The notes: generated by a model not told the origin, from the letters alone. Counted from the stretch's first letter, positions 54,484-63,965 are shown. The stretch: 64,000 nucleotides of DNA from Bdellovibrio sp. (GCA_014376435.1 JACMRL010000019.1:51751-115750), one strand, 5' to 3'. Numbers and translations: made by a program.

Positions 54484-54537
54484 TGCTATGCAATAACCCC
54501 ATCATTCCGTTGGGGTATGTGATAGATAATAGCCAAC

Positions 54538-55149
54538 ATGTTTTCAGGCATTATCGAAGCTCAATCTCGAATACAAAATCAATCTTACCAAGATCAAACA
54601 ATTCGCATTGAAATTGCTAAGCCCGTTTCGTTTGATGACCTTAAAGTCGGCGATAGTATTTGCACGAATGGCGTGTGTTTAACGATCGAAAAATTCGACG
54701 ATCAAAAAATTCAATTTTGTTTGGGCGCCGAAACTTTAAAATTACTAAGTTCATCGTTTGAATTATGGAGTAAGTACCCACTGAATTTAGAAAGATCGCT
54801 AAAGCTGGGTGACCGTGTTCATGGCCATTTAGTTACGGGGCACGTCGATGCCTCCGCAAAAGTACATCGTGCTTATCAAGATGGCGAATGCTGGCAAATG
54901 CAAATTGAAATCCCCGCGCAACTTAAAAACTATTTTTGGAAAAAAGGCTCGATTTGCTTAAGTGGAGTCAGTCTAACCATAAACGAAGTTCATAGAAATG
55001 GTGAAACTGCATTCGTCGATATTTGCTTGATTCCAGAAACAATTAAAAAAACAAATTTATCTAGTTACCAAGCGGGCGATTTAATAAATATCGAAGCTGA
55101 CTATCTGGCGAAAGCTTATCTCCAACAAAAAGAGGCATCCTTTGCTTAA
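54538..55149 (+). CDS. ribE: Riboflavin synthase, alpha subunit
   Basis: This enzyme dismutates two lumazines into riboflavin. The 203-residue protein consists of two lumazine-binding barrels: MFSGIIEAQ with ICTNGVCLTIE in the first, and HGHLVTGHVDASAKV with LSGVSLTINEV in the second. The start matches the family exactly (MF[ST]GII). A short hairpin (ACCCCA and TGGGGT, 54496-54516) lies before it, but the 54-base gap is too short for an FMN riboswitch. The 3' end overlaps ribB by eight bases. Confidence 0.95.
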   Translation: MFSGIIEAQSRIQNQSYQDQTIRIEIAKPVSFDDLKVGDSICTNGVCLTIEKFDDQKIQFCLGAETLKLLSSSFELWSKYPLNLERSLKLGDRVHGHLVTGHVDASAKVHRAYQDGECWQMQIEIPAQLKNYFWKKGSICLSGVSLTINEVHRNGETAFVDICLIPETIKKTNLSSYQAGDLINIEADYLAKAYLQQKEASFA

Positions 55150-55759
55150 TTCAATTTCAGAAATTCTCAGTGATTTTAAAACAGGAAAGTTTGTTATTTT
55201 TGTAGACGACGAAGCCCGCGAAAATGAAGGTGATTTAATTATTGCGGCAGATTTTATCACATCCGCCGCCGTAAACTTTATGGCTAAAGAAGCGCGCGGA
55301 TTAATTTGTCTATCGATGTCAGCCAAACAAATTGAACAGATTAAAATTCCGATGATGACATCAGCTTTGCACCAAGCGGGTGCAACCGAAACCGCATTCA
55401 CGATGAGTATTGAGGCCAGCCACGGAGTAACCACCGGTATTTCAGCGGACGACCGCGCGCATACAATTTTTGTAGCCTCGCGCCCGGATGCTAAACCATC
55501 AGATGTCATTTGCCCCGGACATGTTTTTCCATTACGTGCGAATGTGGATGGAGTTTTAGGTAGAAATGGTCACACCGAAGCTAGTGTCGACTTAGCGCGG
55601 TTATGCGGTTTGAATCTAGCCAGCGTAATTTGTGAAGTGATCAATGAAGATGGTTCAATGGCGCGTTTACCTGATCTAAGAAAATTTGCCGATAAATTTA
55701 ATATTAAAATAGGTTCGATTGCTGATCTGATTGAATACCGCAGAAAGAATGAATTATGA
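55142..55759 (+). CDS. ribB: 3,4-dihydroxy-2-butanone 4-phosphate synthase
   Basis: RibB converts ribulose 5-phosphate into the four-carbon unit of riboflavin. The 205-residue protein has the metal and substrate block DDEARENEGDLIIAADF, then SHGVTTGISADDRAHT, GHVFPLRA and GHTEASVDLARLCG. It is a stand-alone RibB, without the GTP cyclohydrolase II half of RibBA. It starts with TTG at 55142, inside ribE, after an AGAGG ribosome binding site. Its stop overlaps the ribH start (ATGA). Confidence 0.94.
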   Translation: MLNSISEILSDFKTGKFVIFVDDEARENEGDLIIAADFITSAAVNFMAKEARGLICLSMSAKQIEQIKIPMMTSALHQAGATETAFTMSIEASHGVTTGISADDRAHTIFVASRPDAKPSDVICPGHVFPLRANVDGVLGRNGHTEASVDLARLCGLNLASVICEVINEDGSMARLPDLRKFADKFNIKIGSIADLIEYRRKNEL

Positions 55760-56226
55760 AAAAAAAATCTAGCGTAAAAAAAGTTAAAAAAACCCCTCGT
55801 TTAAAAATCGCGGTTGTGACCGCACGCTTCAATAGCGAAATCACTTCAAAACTTGAAATGGCAGCTCTGGATTTATTAGAAGGCTTAGATTGCGAAATCT
55901 TAGCCGTTAGCGTTCCAGGCGCGATTGAAATTCCAATTACAATTCAAGCCTTATTCGATACACAAAAAATCGATGGAGCCGTGGCCTTAGGCGTAGTAAT
56001 ACGCGGCGAAACCACTCATTATGAAGAGGTGTGCAGAAGTGTTGAGCGCGGCTGTACAACTTTGATGCTACAATATAAAAAACCAATCGGTTTTGGAATC
56101 TTAACCACTGAAAATGAAGACCAAGCTTTAGCTCGCGCCGGTGGCGAACACGGTAATAAGGGTGAAGAAGCCGCCCAAGTGGTTGTCGAGATGATTGGAC
56201 TTCTTAAAGAAATCCGCGGAAAATAA
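55756..56226 (+). CDS. ribH: 6,7-dimethyl-8-ribityllumazine synthase
   Basis: RibH joins the products of RibB and RibD to make the lumazine used by RibE. The 156-residue protein has VVTARFNSEITSKL, SVPGAIEIPI, the catalytic histidine region LGVVIRGETTHYEEV, and GFGILTTEN. The first 14 residues are lysine-rich. It ends the rib run; ribD and ribA are not in this window. The sensor-kinase gene begins six bases later. Confidence 0.95.
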   Translation: MKKKSSVKKVKKTPRLKIAVVTARFNSEITSKLEMAALDLLEGLDCEILAVSVPGAIEIPITIQALFDTQKIDGAVALGVVIRGETTHYEEVCRSVERGCTTLMLQYKKPIGFGILTTENEDQALARAGGEHGNKGEEAAQVVVEMIGLLKEIRGK

Positions 56227-56232
56227 GGCTTA

Positions 56233-58428
56233 ATGGCGAAGACCAAAGATTTACAGACCGAGCGCAAGCACGAATTAAAGAAAAGAAAAAAAGAGATTCT
56301 TTTTATCTTTTCTATTTCAATTCTGTTGGCGTTCTTAATCGGCGTTGAAGTTTATATCTTCCGCTCGGGTCAAAATCTTCCACCTTCATATGTTTTATTT
56401 TTTATCGGCTTGGTTAACGTAAATTTAATCTTGGTACTGTTGTTATTATTTCTAATTTTTCGAAATATCGTAAAAGTTTTTATCGAAAGACGCGGAAAGA
56501 TTTTCGGCTCTAGCCTTAAATCAAAGCTTATTCTATCTTTCGTATCTTTTTCGGTTGTACCCACTTTATTAGTTTTTATTATTTCAGTTTTCTATTTGAA
56601 CAGCAGCTTCGAAAAATGGTTCTCGCAGCGAATGCTTTCGATTTTACGGAATGCATCGGAAGTTATCGACACCTTTATCTCGAATGAAAAAAAACGTGGC
56701 TATGAATACGCCCGAATTTCATCGCGAGAATTAGTAAAAATTCAGCCAGCGCGCAGACAGATTCAATTAGAAAGAATTCAAAATCAATATCGTTTAGATG
56801 CAATCGAATATTACGAAGATATTTTAAAAACCCGCTTAGTTGCCCAAGATAAAGATTTAAACTCAGAACTTGTGCCACCCTTAAACGTTGAATTTTTACA
56901 ACGTGGATTAGTAAATGGTGATGAAGCCAGCACGATTCAAATTTTTGGAGACTATAATTTACTCAGGGTGATGGTGCCCTTGGATAAAAACTCTCGCCAG
57001 GGTGTGATGGTGGTAACAAAGTTTTTAAACCTAACGCCCGGTTCGAAGTTCGATGACATCGTGGGGGCCTATCAAGAATTTCACAGTAATTCCATGGTCG
57101 AATACCCCTTAAAATCAATTTATTTTATCATGTTGATCGTGATGACGTTGGTAATTTTATTTGCCGCCGTATGGTTTGGTTTCTACCTTGCCAGGCAGCT
57201 ATCGATTCCGCTGGTGCAGCTGGGCCGGGCTACCAAGCGGGTCGCCGCGGGTGATTACACTCAACTTGAAATTGAATCGGGCAGTGAAGAGATCAATAGC
57301 TTAATTGGAAGTTTCAATCAAATGATCGGTAATTTATCTTCGTCTGAATTAGAACTTCAACAAACTTTACGAAATTTAAATCAATACACTCGCTACGTAG
57401 AAATCGTTTTAAAAAATGTCAGCGCCGGAATTATTTCGGTCGACATGAGGGGTCACGCGACGACCGTTAATCGCCGTGCCTGTGAGCTTCTACAACTTGA
57501 TCCCAAGACCAGCGTAGGAAAACACGTGCGTACATTAATGAGCGAAGAAAATTACCGCTTATTTTCTGGAATCGTTCGTTCGATGCAAGAAAATCATTCA
57601 GTTTCTTTACAAAAAGAAGTTCGCATTACCGTGGGCGAAGAAACAATTCCGTTATCAATTCATATTTCTCTTCTTAAAAACGAAGAAAACGAAGAGATCG
57701 GTCGAATTTTAGTTTTTGATGATATGACACCCATCGTGAATGCCCAACGCGCTGCCGCCTGGACAGAAGTTGCCCGTCGAATCGCGCACGAAATTAAAAA
57801 TCCACTAACGCCCATTCGCTTGTCGGCAGAACGTTTAGCAAAAAAATTTGGCGGGCAAATTCAAGATCCTGCATTCCAAGATTCAATCCGTATGATTGTT
57901 ACGCAAGTGGACGATATGCGTATATTAGTGAATGAGTTCAGTCAATTTGCACGTTTACCGCAGTTAAAACCTTTGCCGGGTCAAATGAATGATGTACTTA
58001 ATAAAACGGCGCAAATTTATTTAGAAGCCTTACCGAATATTCAATTCAATCTTGAGTTAGATCCCAAACTGCCAGAATTTAAATTTGACCCCGACCAGAT
58101 GAAGCGGGTTTTTGTAAATCTAATCGATAATGCGGTGGCCGCAATCCAAACCGAGGTGCAACCGCGCATCACGATCCGTACTCAATACCAATCTCAGCAG
58201 CAGGTGCTTAAAATTTCAATATGTGATAATGGGATGGGCATTCCGCAACGTGACCGAGTACGCGTTTTTGAACCTTATTTCTCTACAAAAGAAAAAGGAA
58301 CTGGACTGGGACTACCAATTGTTAAGAGTATTATAGAGGACCATAGCGGAGTGATCCGGGCGCTTGAAAATAATCCCCAAGGCACTCAAATGTATATCGA
58401 GATGCCGATTGTACCGTTAATCGACTAG
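56233..58428 (+). CDS. ntrY: NtrY-like sensor histidine kinase
   Basis: The 731-residue protein has the NtrY layout: three N-terminal membrane helices (about 21-43, 54-77 and 100-121), a periplasmic domain of about 170 residues, a fourth helix (about 296-319), HAMP (320-372), PAS (385-500), and a kinase core. The phospho-acceptor is H519 in RRIAHEIKNPLTPIRLSAERL; an intact N-box (NLIDNAVAAI), G1 (DNGMGI) and G2 (GTGLGLPIV) follow. It should be an active kinase whose partner is the response regulator encoded ten bases downstream. In other bacteria NtrYX senses nitrogen or redox state; the signal here is unknown. Confidence 0.92.
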   Translation: MAKTKDLQTERKHELKKRKKEILFIFSISILLAFLIGVEVYIFRSGQNLPPSYVLFFIGLVNVNLILVLLLLFLIFRNIVKVFIERRGKIFGSSLKSKLILSFVSFSVVPTLLVFIISVFYLNSSFEKWFSQRMLSILRNASEVIDTFISNEKKRGYEYARISSRELVKIQPARRQIQLERIQNQYRLDAIEYYEDILKTRLVAQDKDLNSELVPPLNVEFLQRGLVNGDEASTIQIFGDYNLLRVMVPLDKNSRQGVMVVTKFLNLTPGSKFDDIVGAYQEFHSNSMVEYPLKSIYFIMLIVMTLVILFAAVWFGFYLARQLSIPLVQLGRATKRVAAGDYTQLEIESGSEEINSLIGSFNQMIGNLSSSELELQQTLRNLNQYTRYVEIVLKNVSAGIISVDMRGHATTVNRRACELLQLDPKTSVGKHVRTLMSEENYRLFSGIVRSMQENHSVSLQKEVRITVGEETIPLSIHISLLKNEENEEIGRILVFDDMTPIVNAQRAAAWTEVARRIAHEIKNPLTPIRLSAERLAKKFGGQIQDPAFQDSIRMIVTQVDDMRILVNEFSQFARLPQLKPLPGQMNDVLNKTAQIYLEALPNIQFNLELDPKLPEFKFDPDQMKRVFVNLIDNAVAAIQTEVQPRITIRTQYQSQQQVLKISICDNGMGIPQRDRVRVFEPYFSTKEKGTGLGLPIVKSIIEDHSGVIRALENNPQGTQMYIEMPIVPLID

Positions 58429-58437
58429 GAGAAATAA

Positions 58438-59826
58438 ATGGAACTTCATGCTGCAAAAAATAGATTAAAAATTCTGATCATCGATGATGAGGGGCCAATC
58501 CGCGAAGTTCTGTCTGAAAGTTTAAGAGACGATGGTTTTGAGGTGATGGTCGCGCCAGATGGTCCAAGTGGTTTAGAAGTTTTAAAAACTTTTCAACCCG
58601 ATATTTGTTTTTTAGATATTTGGATGCCAAAAATGGACGGGCTTGAAGTATTAGCTAGAGCAGTGCCACTTTTTTCTAATACATCTTTTGTAATGATATC
58701 GGGTCACGGTACGATTGAAACCGCGGTCAAAGCTACGCGCATCGGCGCCTGGGATTTTATCGAAAAACCGCTTTCGCTAGATAAAATTACGATTGCGATT
58801 GATCACATCGTAAAATTAAAAGCCGAACGCGATGAAAAAAATGCACTGTTAAATAAACTTAGAAAAAGTATCGCGCTGGTGGGTGAGTCTTCCGCGATGC
58901 AAAAAATTCGTGGCCAAGTAACTCAGCTGGCGCAAAATTCAAATGTACTTTTAATCGAAGGTGAAGTTGGCTCGGGTCGTGAATTAGTTTCGCAAAATAT
59001 TCACTACATGAGCTCGCGCGCCAGCGGCCCAATTTCAGAAATTAACTGCAGCACTCTTCCGCAAGACCTAATCGAAATCGAACTTTTCGGAATCGAAAAA
59101 GGAACCTTACCAGGCATTGATAAAACTCGCCGCGGTAAAATTGAACTGATGCAGTCGGGAACTTTGGTGATCGAAGAAATCGAAGAGATGCCCTTCGTAT
59201 TACAAGAAAAATTAGTTAGTTATTTAAAAACTAAAAAGTTTAAACGTTTTGGCAGCTCAGATGAGTTAACCAGCGACGTTAGACTAATTTTAACTACAAC
59301 TTCAAATATCCAAAATTTAAAATCAAATAACAAAATCCATCCCGAATTAGCCCAAATGCTACCAATGGAAGTCATGCAAATGCCGCCGCTACGTGAGCGC
59401 GCCGAAGATATTCATTCATTAGTGATTCACTTCAGTGATTTCGTAGCAAAACAAATGGCTTCGCTTAGAAAAACTATCTCTGAACAAGGAATGAAGTTAT
59501 TAGTGAAGCACAGCTGGCCAGGTAATGTGCGCGAATTAAAAAACTTTATCGAGCGCGTTTATATTTTAACGCCTTCTGATTTTGTCGACGTACATGACTT
59601 ACGTTTTGCAGGCTTGGCTGACAAACGTGATTCAGCCCCGATGTCTTCTGAGTTTACGGATATGTCAACATTCCGCGAAGCACGCGCTGAATTTGAAAAA
59701 GAATACTTAGTTAAAAAAATTCAAGAAAACGGTGGAAATATTTCTAAAACGGCAGAGGCGATCGGTTTAGAAAGAAGTTATTTACACCGCAAGATTAAAG
59801 CCTACGGAATTGAGGTCAATTTATGA
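58438..59826 (+). CDS. ntrX: NtrX-like response regulator with degenerate AAA+ domain
   Basis: The receiver domain is complete: D16/D17, phospho-acceptor D60 (FLDIWMPKMDG), S88 and K110. The AAA+ domain has the sigma-54 activator outline but its catalytic motifs are altered: Walker A reads GEVGSGRE (175-182) with R181 in place of lysine, the GAFTGA loop reads GTLPGI (222-227), Walker B is LVIEE (243-247), and the arginine-finger segment is HPELAQML (301-308). The Fis-type HTH is intact (ISKTAEAIGLERSYLHRKI, 435-453). ATP-driven sigma-54 activation is therefore unlikely; it may be a phospho-controlled DNA-binding regulator. It overlaps proS by four bases. Confidence 0.9.
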   Translation: MELHAAKNRLKILIIDDEGPIREVLSESLRDDGFEVMVAPDGPSGLEVLKTFQPDICFLDIWMPKMDGLEVLARAVPLFSNTSFVMISGHGTIETAVKATRIGAWDFIEKPLSLDKITIAIDHIVKLKAERDEKNALLNKLRKSIALVGESSAMQKIRGQVTQLAQNSNVLLIEGEVGSGRELVSQNIHYMSSRASGPISEINCSTLPQDLIEIELFGIEKGTLPGIDKTRRGKIELMQSGTLVIEEIEEMPFVLQEKLVSYLKTKKFKRFGSSDELTSDVRLILTTTSNIQNLKSNNKIHPELAQMLPMEVMQMPPLRERAEDIHSLVIHFSDFVAKQMASLRKTISEQGMKLLVKHSWPGNVRELKNFIERVYILTPSDFVDVHDLRFAGLADKRDSAPMSSEFTDMSTFREARAEFEKEYLVKKIQENGGNISKTAEAIGLERSYLHRKIKAYGIEVNL

Positions 59827-61562
59827 AATGGTCAAAAACTCACTTATTCACTTTAAAAGAAGCACCATCTGATGCAGAAATTCCATCACATAAACTAATG
59901 ATTCGTGGCGGATTTATTAAAAAGTTAGCGCCGGGTCTTTACACCTACGGAAACATGGGCTTAAGAGCCATTCGTAAATTCGAAAGCATCATCCGTGATG
60001 AGTTAGAAAAAGTTGATTCAGTTGAAATTTTAATGCCGATGGTTCATCCGAAAGAATTATGGATGGAAACAAATCGCTGGAATGAAATGGGCGCGGGTCT
60101 TTTAAAATTTAAAAACCGTAATAATCATGAATTTTGCTTAGGTGCAACTCACGAAGAAGCCGTGGTTGATTACGTTCGTCATGAATTAAAATCTTGGCGC
60201 GATTTTCCAAAAAATATTTACCAAATTCAGACGAAGTACCGTGACGAAATCCGGCCACGCTTTGGTTTAATGCGCGGTCGTGAATTCTCCATGAAAGACG
60301 CTTATAGCTTTGACGTCGATCAAACTTCGGCATTAGTGGCTTACGATAAAATGTACAAAGCTTATGAAAATATTTTTAATCGTTTAGGTTTACAATTTCG
60401 AATCGTGCAAGCAGACGCAGGAAATATCGGCGGCAGCCAAACACACGAATTCCAAATGTTAGCGGACGCCGGCGAAGATTCACTTTTAGTCAGTGATAAA
60501 ACTTCCTTCGCGGCCAACATCGAAGTTTGCCCAGCGATTGATTCGGTTCCATACCAATCAAAAGATACTGAACTTAAAGCCGTAGAAAAGTTCTCGACTC
60601 CCGGTCAAAAAACAATCGCGGATTTAGAAAAATTCACAAGTGTTCCAGCCAACGAATTAGTTAAAACACTTTTCTTCTCAGCGAACGATGGCCTTGATGC
60701 AAGAGATACGGCATTAAAAGCATTCGCGATTTTGTTGCGCGGCAGTGATGAAGTAAATCCAATTAAAGTTAAAAACTTATTAAAGATGACTAATCCTCCT
60801 CAATTATTGACGGATGAAGAGGTAAAAACCATCAGCGGAGCAAATCCAGGTTCATGTGGTCCGGTGGGTCTAAAAATTCCGATCTACGCCGACAACGGAA
60901 TTAAAAACTTAAAAAATTATATCGTCGGCGCGAATGAAAACGATTATCATATCAAGAATGTGAATCACGACCGCGATTACAAATTGACTGAGTTCGCGGA
61001 TTTACGCATGGCCCGCGAAGGTGACAAGTGCCCTGAATCTGACGGGCGCTTAAAATCGTACCGCGGAATCGAAGTCGGGCATGTTTTTTACTTAGGGCAA
61101 AAGTACGCACAAAAAATGAATGGAAATTTTTTAGATAAGAATGGTCGCGCCCAATTCTACGAGATGGGTTGTTACGGAATTGGCGTTACGCGCACGGTGC
61201 AGGCTTGTATCGAGCAAAGCCATGACCAAGACGGAATCATCTGGCCAAAGGCGATTGCGCCATTCCACGTGCATATTTGTTTATTAGATCCAAAAGACGC
61301 AAACCTATCCGCGTACGTAGAAAAAATAGATCAATCATTATCAGAAAAACGCTATGATGTTTTCGTCGACGATCGTGACGAGCGCCCAGGCTTTAAATTT
61401 AAAGACGCCGACTTACTAGGTTTTCCGGTCAGAGTCGTCGTCGGTAAAAAAGGTTTTGAAGCAAACGAAATCGAAGTCGTAAATCGTAAAACAAAAGAAG
61501 TTCATAAGGTTTCTCCGGATCAAGTAGTTGCCACGATTGAAAAAGTGTTGGCCATCTTATGA
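59823..61562 (+). CDS. proS: Prolyl-tRNA synthetase
   Basis: ProS is a class II synthetase that charges tRNA-Pro. The 579-residue protein has motif 1 and 2 regions (GLRAIRKFESIIRDEL; YQIQTKYRDEIRPRFGLMRGREFSMKDAYSF), an inserted editing domain (about 230-390, NELVKTLFF to YIVGANEND), motif 3 (MGCYGIGVTRTVQACIEQ) and an anticodon-binding domain. This is the bacterial long form. Its ATG overlaps the ntrX-like stop, and its own stop overlaps the pyrF start. Confidence 0.97.
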   Translation: MKWSKTHLFTLKEAPSDAEIPSHKLMIRGGFIKKLAPGLYTYGNMGLRAIRKFESIIRDELEKVDSVEILMPMVHPKELWMETNRWNEMGAGLLKFKNRNNHEFCLGATHEEAVVDYVRHELKSWRDFPKNIYQIQTKYRDEIRPRFGLMRGREFSMKDAYSFDVDQTSALVAYDKMYKAYENIFNRLGLQFRIVQADAGNIGGSQTHEFQMLADAGEDSLLVSDKTSFAANIEVCPAIDSVPYQSKDTELKAVEKFSTPGQKTIADLEKFTSVPANELVKTLFFSANDGLDARDTALKAFAILLRGSDEVNPIKVKNLLKMTNPPQLLTDEEVKTISGANPGSCGPVGLKIPIYADNGIKNLKNYIVGANENDYHIKNVNHDRDYKLTEFADLRMAREGDKCPESDGRLKSYRGIEVGHVFYLGQKYAQKMNGNFLDKNGRAQFYEMGCYGIGVTRTVQACIEQSHDQDGIIWPKAIAPFHVHICLLDPKDANLSAYVEKIDQSLSEKRYDVFVDDRDERPGFKFKDADLLGFPVRVVVGKKGFEANEIEVVNRKTKEVHKVSPDQVVATIEKVLAIL

Positions 61563-62266
61563 GACTTCTGAAGAATCCTCTAATTTTTGCATTAGATGTA
61601 GATTCTGAAGAAGAGGCTTTCAAAAGATTGAAACCCGTCATCGATTTAGTTGGCGGCGTAAAAATTGGTCCTCGGTTAGCTTACCGCTACGGTTCACCTT
61701 TTATTGCAAAAGTCGCCGCGCAAACTTCCGTTTTTGTCGATAATAAATATTTCGATATCCCGTCGACCATGAAATCCGCGGTGAAGGCCAGCTTTGATGC
61801 CGGCGCAACCCTGGTGACAGTTCATGCGATGTCGGGCCTACAGGCTTTGAAAGAGCTTGCGCAGCTTGAAATGGAACTAAACCGTATTCGCCCTTTTAAA
61901 ATATTAGCGGTGACTATACTGACCAGCTGGGAAAAATCTTCCTTACCAGAAAATTTTCATTCATGGTCGATTGAAAACCATGTTAAGTCCCTGTCTCAGC
62001 TTGTTTACCAATCGGGAATTCGTGGCCTTGTTTGCTCTGGGCACGAACTTGATTTGATTTCGCAAAAAGATTTTTTCAAAGTCATTCCGGGCATTCGCCT
62101 ATCGAGTGATGCGGGAAAAGATGAAGCGCAAGATCAAAAAAGAGTTATGACTCCAAAGCAAGCCATGAAAGCCGGAGCACAAGCCTTGGTCGTCGGTCGC
62201 CCAATTCTTGAATCATCAGACCCCAGACAAACTGTTTTAGAAATTTTGGAAAGTTGCTCATCATGA
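61559..62266 (+). CDS. pyrF: Orotidine 5'-phosphate decarboxylase
   Basis: PyrF makes UMP from OMP. The 235-residue TIM barrel has LIFALDVDSEEEA with the first aspartate, the catalytic DxKxxD region as DNKYFDIPST (bacterial enzymes mostly have DLKFHDIP), TVHAMSG, and VIPGIRL with GAQALVVGRPI at the phosphate-binding end. It overlaps proS and rlmB by four bases on either side, so translational coupling is likely. Confidence 0.93.
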   Translation: MRLLKNPLIFALDVDSEEEAFKRLKPVIDLVGGVKIGPRLAYRYGSPFIAKVAAQTSVFVDNKYFDIPSTMKSAVKASFDAGATLVTVHAMSGLQALKELAQLEMELNRIRPFKILAVTILTSWEKSSLPENFHSWSIENHVKSLSQLVYQSGIRGLVCSGHELDLISQKDFFKVIPGIRLSSDAGKDEAQDQKRVMTPKQAMKAGAQALVVGRPILESSDPRQTVLEILESCSS

Positions 62267-63180
62267 AAAAATCAAGTTACCAGCCGAAAAAAAAGCCCAC
62301 AAAATATTTTGGTAGCTCACCAAAGCCACCTCCAAAACCTCATGTTCCCCGAGCAGAGCGTGATCTTAAAGCGGGCCGTGGCGCAAAAGGTTTTGATGCA
62401 GCTCCAAAAAAATCTGATAAGCCACTTTACCCACGTTCATGGAGACAAGTTGCCGGAACGCACGCAATTAACGAATTATTATTAACGCATTCTAAAAGCG
62501 TACAAGTCGTACTGGTGCAATCAAACTGGAAAACGTCCGCAGAGCTTCGCGATCTAGTTGCCAACTTAGAAAAAAAGAAAATCAAAGTTGAAGAAAAAAG
62601 CGAAATGCAATTACAAGATCTTTGCCGCTCTCATCAAGGAGCTGTAGCGTTTTCCGATTTAGATTTAACTTTTGAATTTAACAAACGCACTTGGGGTCAA
62701 CACGGTTTGGTTTTAGCCTTAGACGGCGTCGAAGACGCGCATAACTTGGGCGCAGTTCTTAGAACCAGCTGGCTAATGGGAGTCAGCGGAGTGATCATTC
62801 CCGAAGACCGCGCAGTGGGTTTAACGGCGGCCGTTCACAAGGTAGCCTGCGGTGGGGTAGAGCATGTTCCTATCTTGCGCGCTAATCAATTCGCACCTTC
62901 ATTTGAACAATTAAAAAAAGATGGCTTCTGGGTATTTGGTCTTTCGCACGAAGCAACCCAAAGCATTTACGATATGACAATTCCCGATAAAGTAATTTGG
63001 GTTCTCGGAGCCGAAGATAAAGGTCTTCGTGGCCCAACCGAAAAAATCTGTGATGAATTAGTCAGTATCCCGCAAGCGTCACCCAGCGCCAGCTACAACG
63101 TTTCCGTTTCTGCAGCCTTGGCGTTGGCGGAAACAAAACGTCAGTGGAATGCAAACAGTAAAAAAGTAGTTTCTAAGTAA
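62263..63180 (+). CDS. rlmB: 23S rRNA 2'-O-methyltransferase of the RlmB/TrmH family
   Basis: The 305-residue protein has a basic, proline-rich N-terminal extension (1-60) and then the SPOUT methyltransferase: a substrate-binding domain (GTHAINELLL) and motifs 1-3 (LDGVEDAHNLGAVLRTSWL, VLGAEDKGLRGPTEK, PQASPSASYNVSVSAALALAE). The motif-3 sequence SYNVSVS replaces the usual SLNVSVA. RlmB modifies G2251; the assignment to RlmB over related TrmH proteins is by overall likeness. ATG 62263 overlaps the pyrF stop. Confidence 0.85.
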   Translation: MKKSSYQPKKKPTKYFGSSPKPPPKPHVPRAERDLKAGRGAKGFDAAPKKSDKPLYPRSWRQVAGTHAINELLLTHSKSVQVVLVQSNWKTSAELRDLVANLEKKKIKVEEKSEMQLQDLCRSHQGAVAFSDLDLTFEFNKRTWGQHGLVLALDGVEDAHNLGAVLRTSWLMGVSGVIIPEDRAVGLTAAVHKVACGGVEHVPILRANQFAPSFEQLKKDGFWVFGLSHEATQSIYDMTIPDKVIWVLGAEDKGLRGPTEKICDELVSIPQASPSASYNVSVSAALALAETKRQWNANSKKVVSK

Positions 63181-63566
63181 TTTCCAGAGGCGGCCCTTTA
63201 TTTAGAGTCGCTAATTCTTTCTTCATTAAATCAGTCTCTATGTTCTAATTTTGAATCTTGAATTTTGGCGTTACGGCAGTTCACGCCCTAATCAGCAATT
63301 TTAAATACATGATAGTTTCCGGTCCGTTTATAAATCGCATGAAGAAGGCTAAATCCACGGTCGTGGCGAATTATTTGGCTACCAGCTCATAATAGTAGCA
63401 GGTGCTTAAGGTCAGAATTTGACTATTTTACGAGACAAATAGGTGGTGAAGTTTAAAAAAGTGACGCCTACTCAAATTTATTTTGACCTCATGTCAAAAT
63501 ATAAGTAGAAATTTCATCTTACGGTGTTGCTAGCTTAGTTTTTTTTGGTCTAGTTATATCTATGTT
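63181..63566. other. Intergenic region before the tRNA cluster
   Basis: This 386-base stretch has no convincing frame and no clear terminator after rlmB. It must hold the promoter of the tRNA cluster; a weak candidate is TTGACC (63483-63488) with TAGAAA (63506-63511) 17 bases downstream, which would start a transcript about 48 bases before the first tRNA. TTGAC and GTCAA around it form a small inverted repeat (63483-63497). Confidence 0.4.
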
Positions 63567-63642
63567 GCTGGTTTAGCTCAATTGGTAGAGCAGCTGATTT
63601 GTAATCAGCAGGTTGCGGGTTCGAGTCCCATAACCAGCTCCA
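63567..63642 (+). tRNA. tRNA-Thr (anticodon TGT)
   Basis: The full cloverleaf folds: acceptor GCTGGTT with AACCAGC, anticodon stem GCTGA/TCAGC with loop TTTGTAA, T-arm GCGGG-TTCGAGT-CCCAT region, and an encoded CCA end. It reads ACA codons. Confidence 0.96.
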
Positions 63643-63673
63643 AATTTTTGTGAGTTTGTATGTTTTTGACTGT

Positions 63674-63759
<86 letters not shown>

Positions 63760-63795
63760 CCTAAATACGCAGTCACAAGAATTTGTGTTTTAAGG

Positions 63796-63872
63796 GCGGG
63801 GGTAGCTCAATTGGCTAGAGTATCTGCCTTCCAAGCAGAGGGTTGCGGGTTCGAGACCCGTTCCCCGCTCCA
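63796..63872 (+). tRNA. tRNA-Gly (anticodon TCC)
   Basis: Acceptor GCGGGGG pairs with TCCCCGC, the anticodon stem TCTGC/GCAGA encloses loop CTTCCAA, the T-arm is GCGGG-TTCGAGA-CCCGT, and CCA is encoded. It reads GGA and GGG. Confidence 0.96.
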
Positions 63873-63890
63873 AGTTTAAAACGGGTAAAT

Positions 63891-63965
63891 GCCCGTGTAG
63901 CTCAATGGTAGAGCACACCCTTGGTAAGGGTGAGGTCGTCGGTTCGGCTCCGATCACGGGCTCCA
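63891..63965 (+). tRNA. tRNA-Thr (anticodon GGT)
   Basis: Acceptor GCCCGTG pairs with CACGGGC, the anticodon stem CACCC/GGGTG encloses loop TTGGTAA, and CCA is encoded. It reads ACC and ACT. With the other three it forms the Thr-Tyr-Gly-Thr order that precedes tuf in many bacteria. Confidence 0.96.

Noticed and set aside
54496..54516. Hairpin before ribE as an FMN riboswitch
   Set aside because: The gap is 54 bases and lacks the multi-helix conserved core; at most a short attenuator-like stem.
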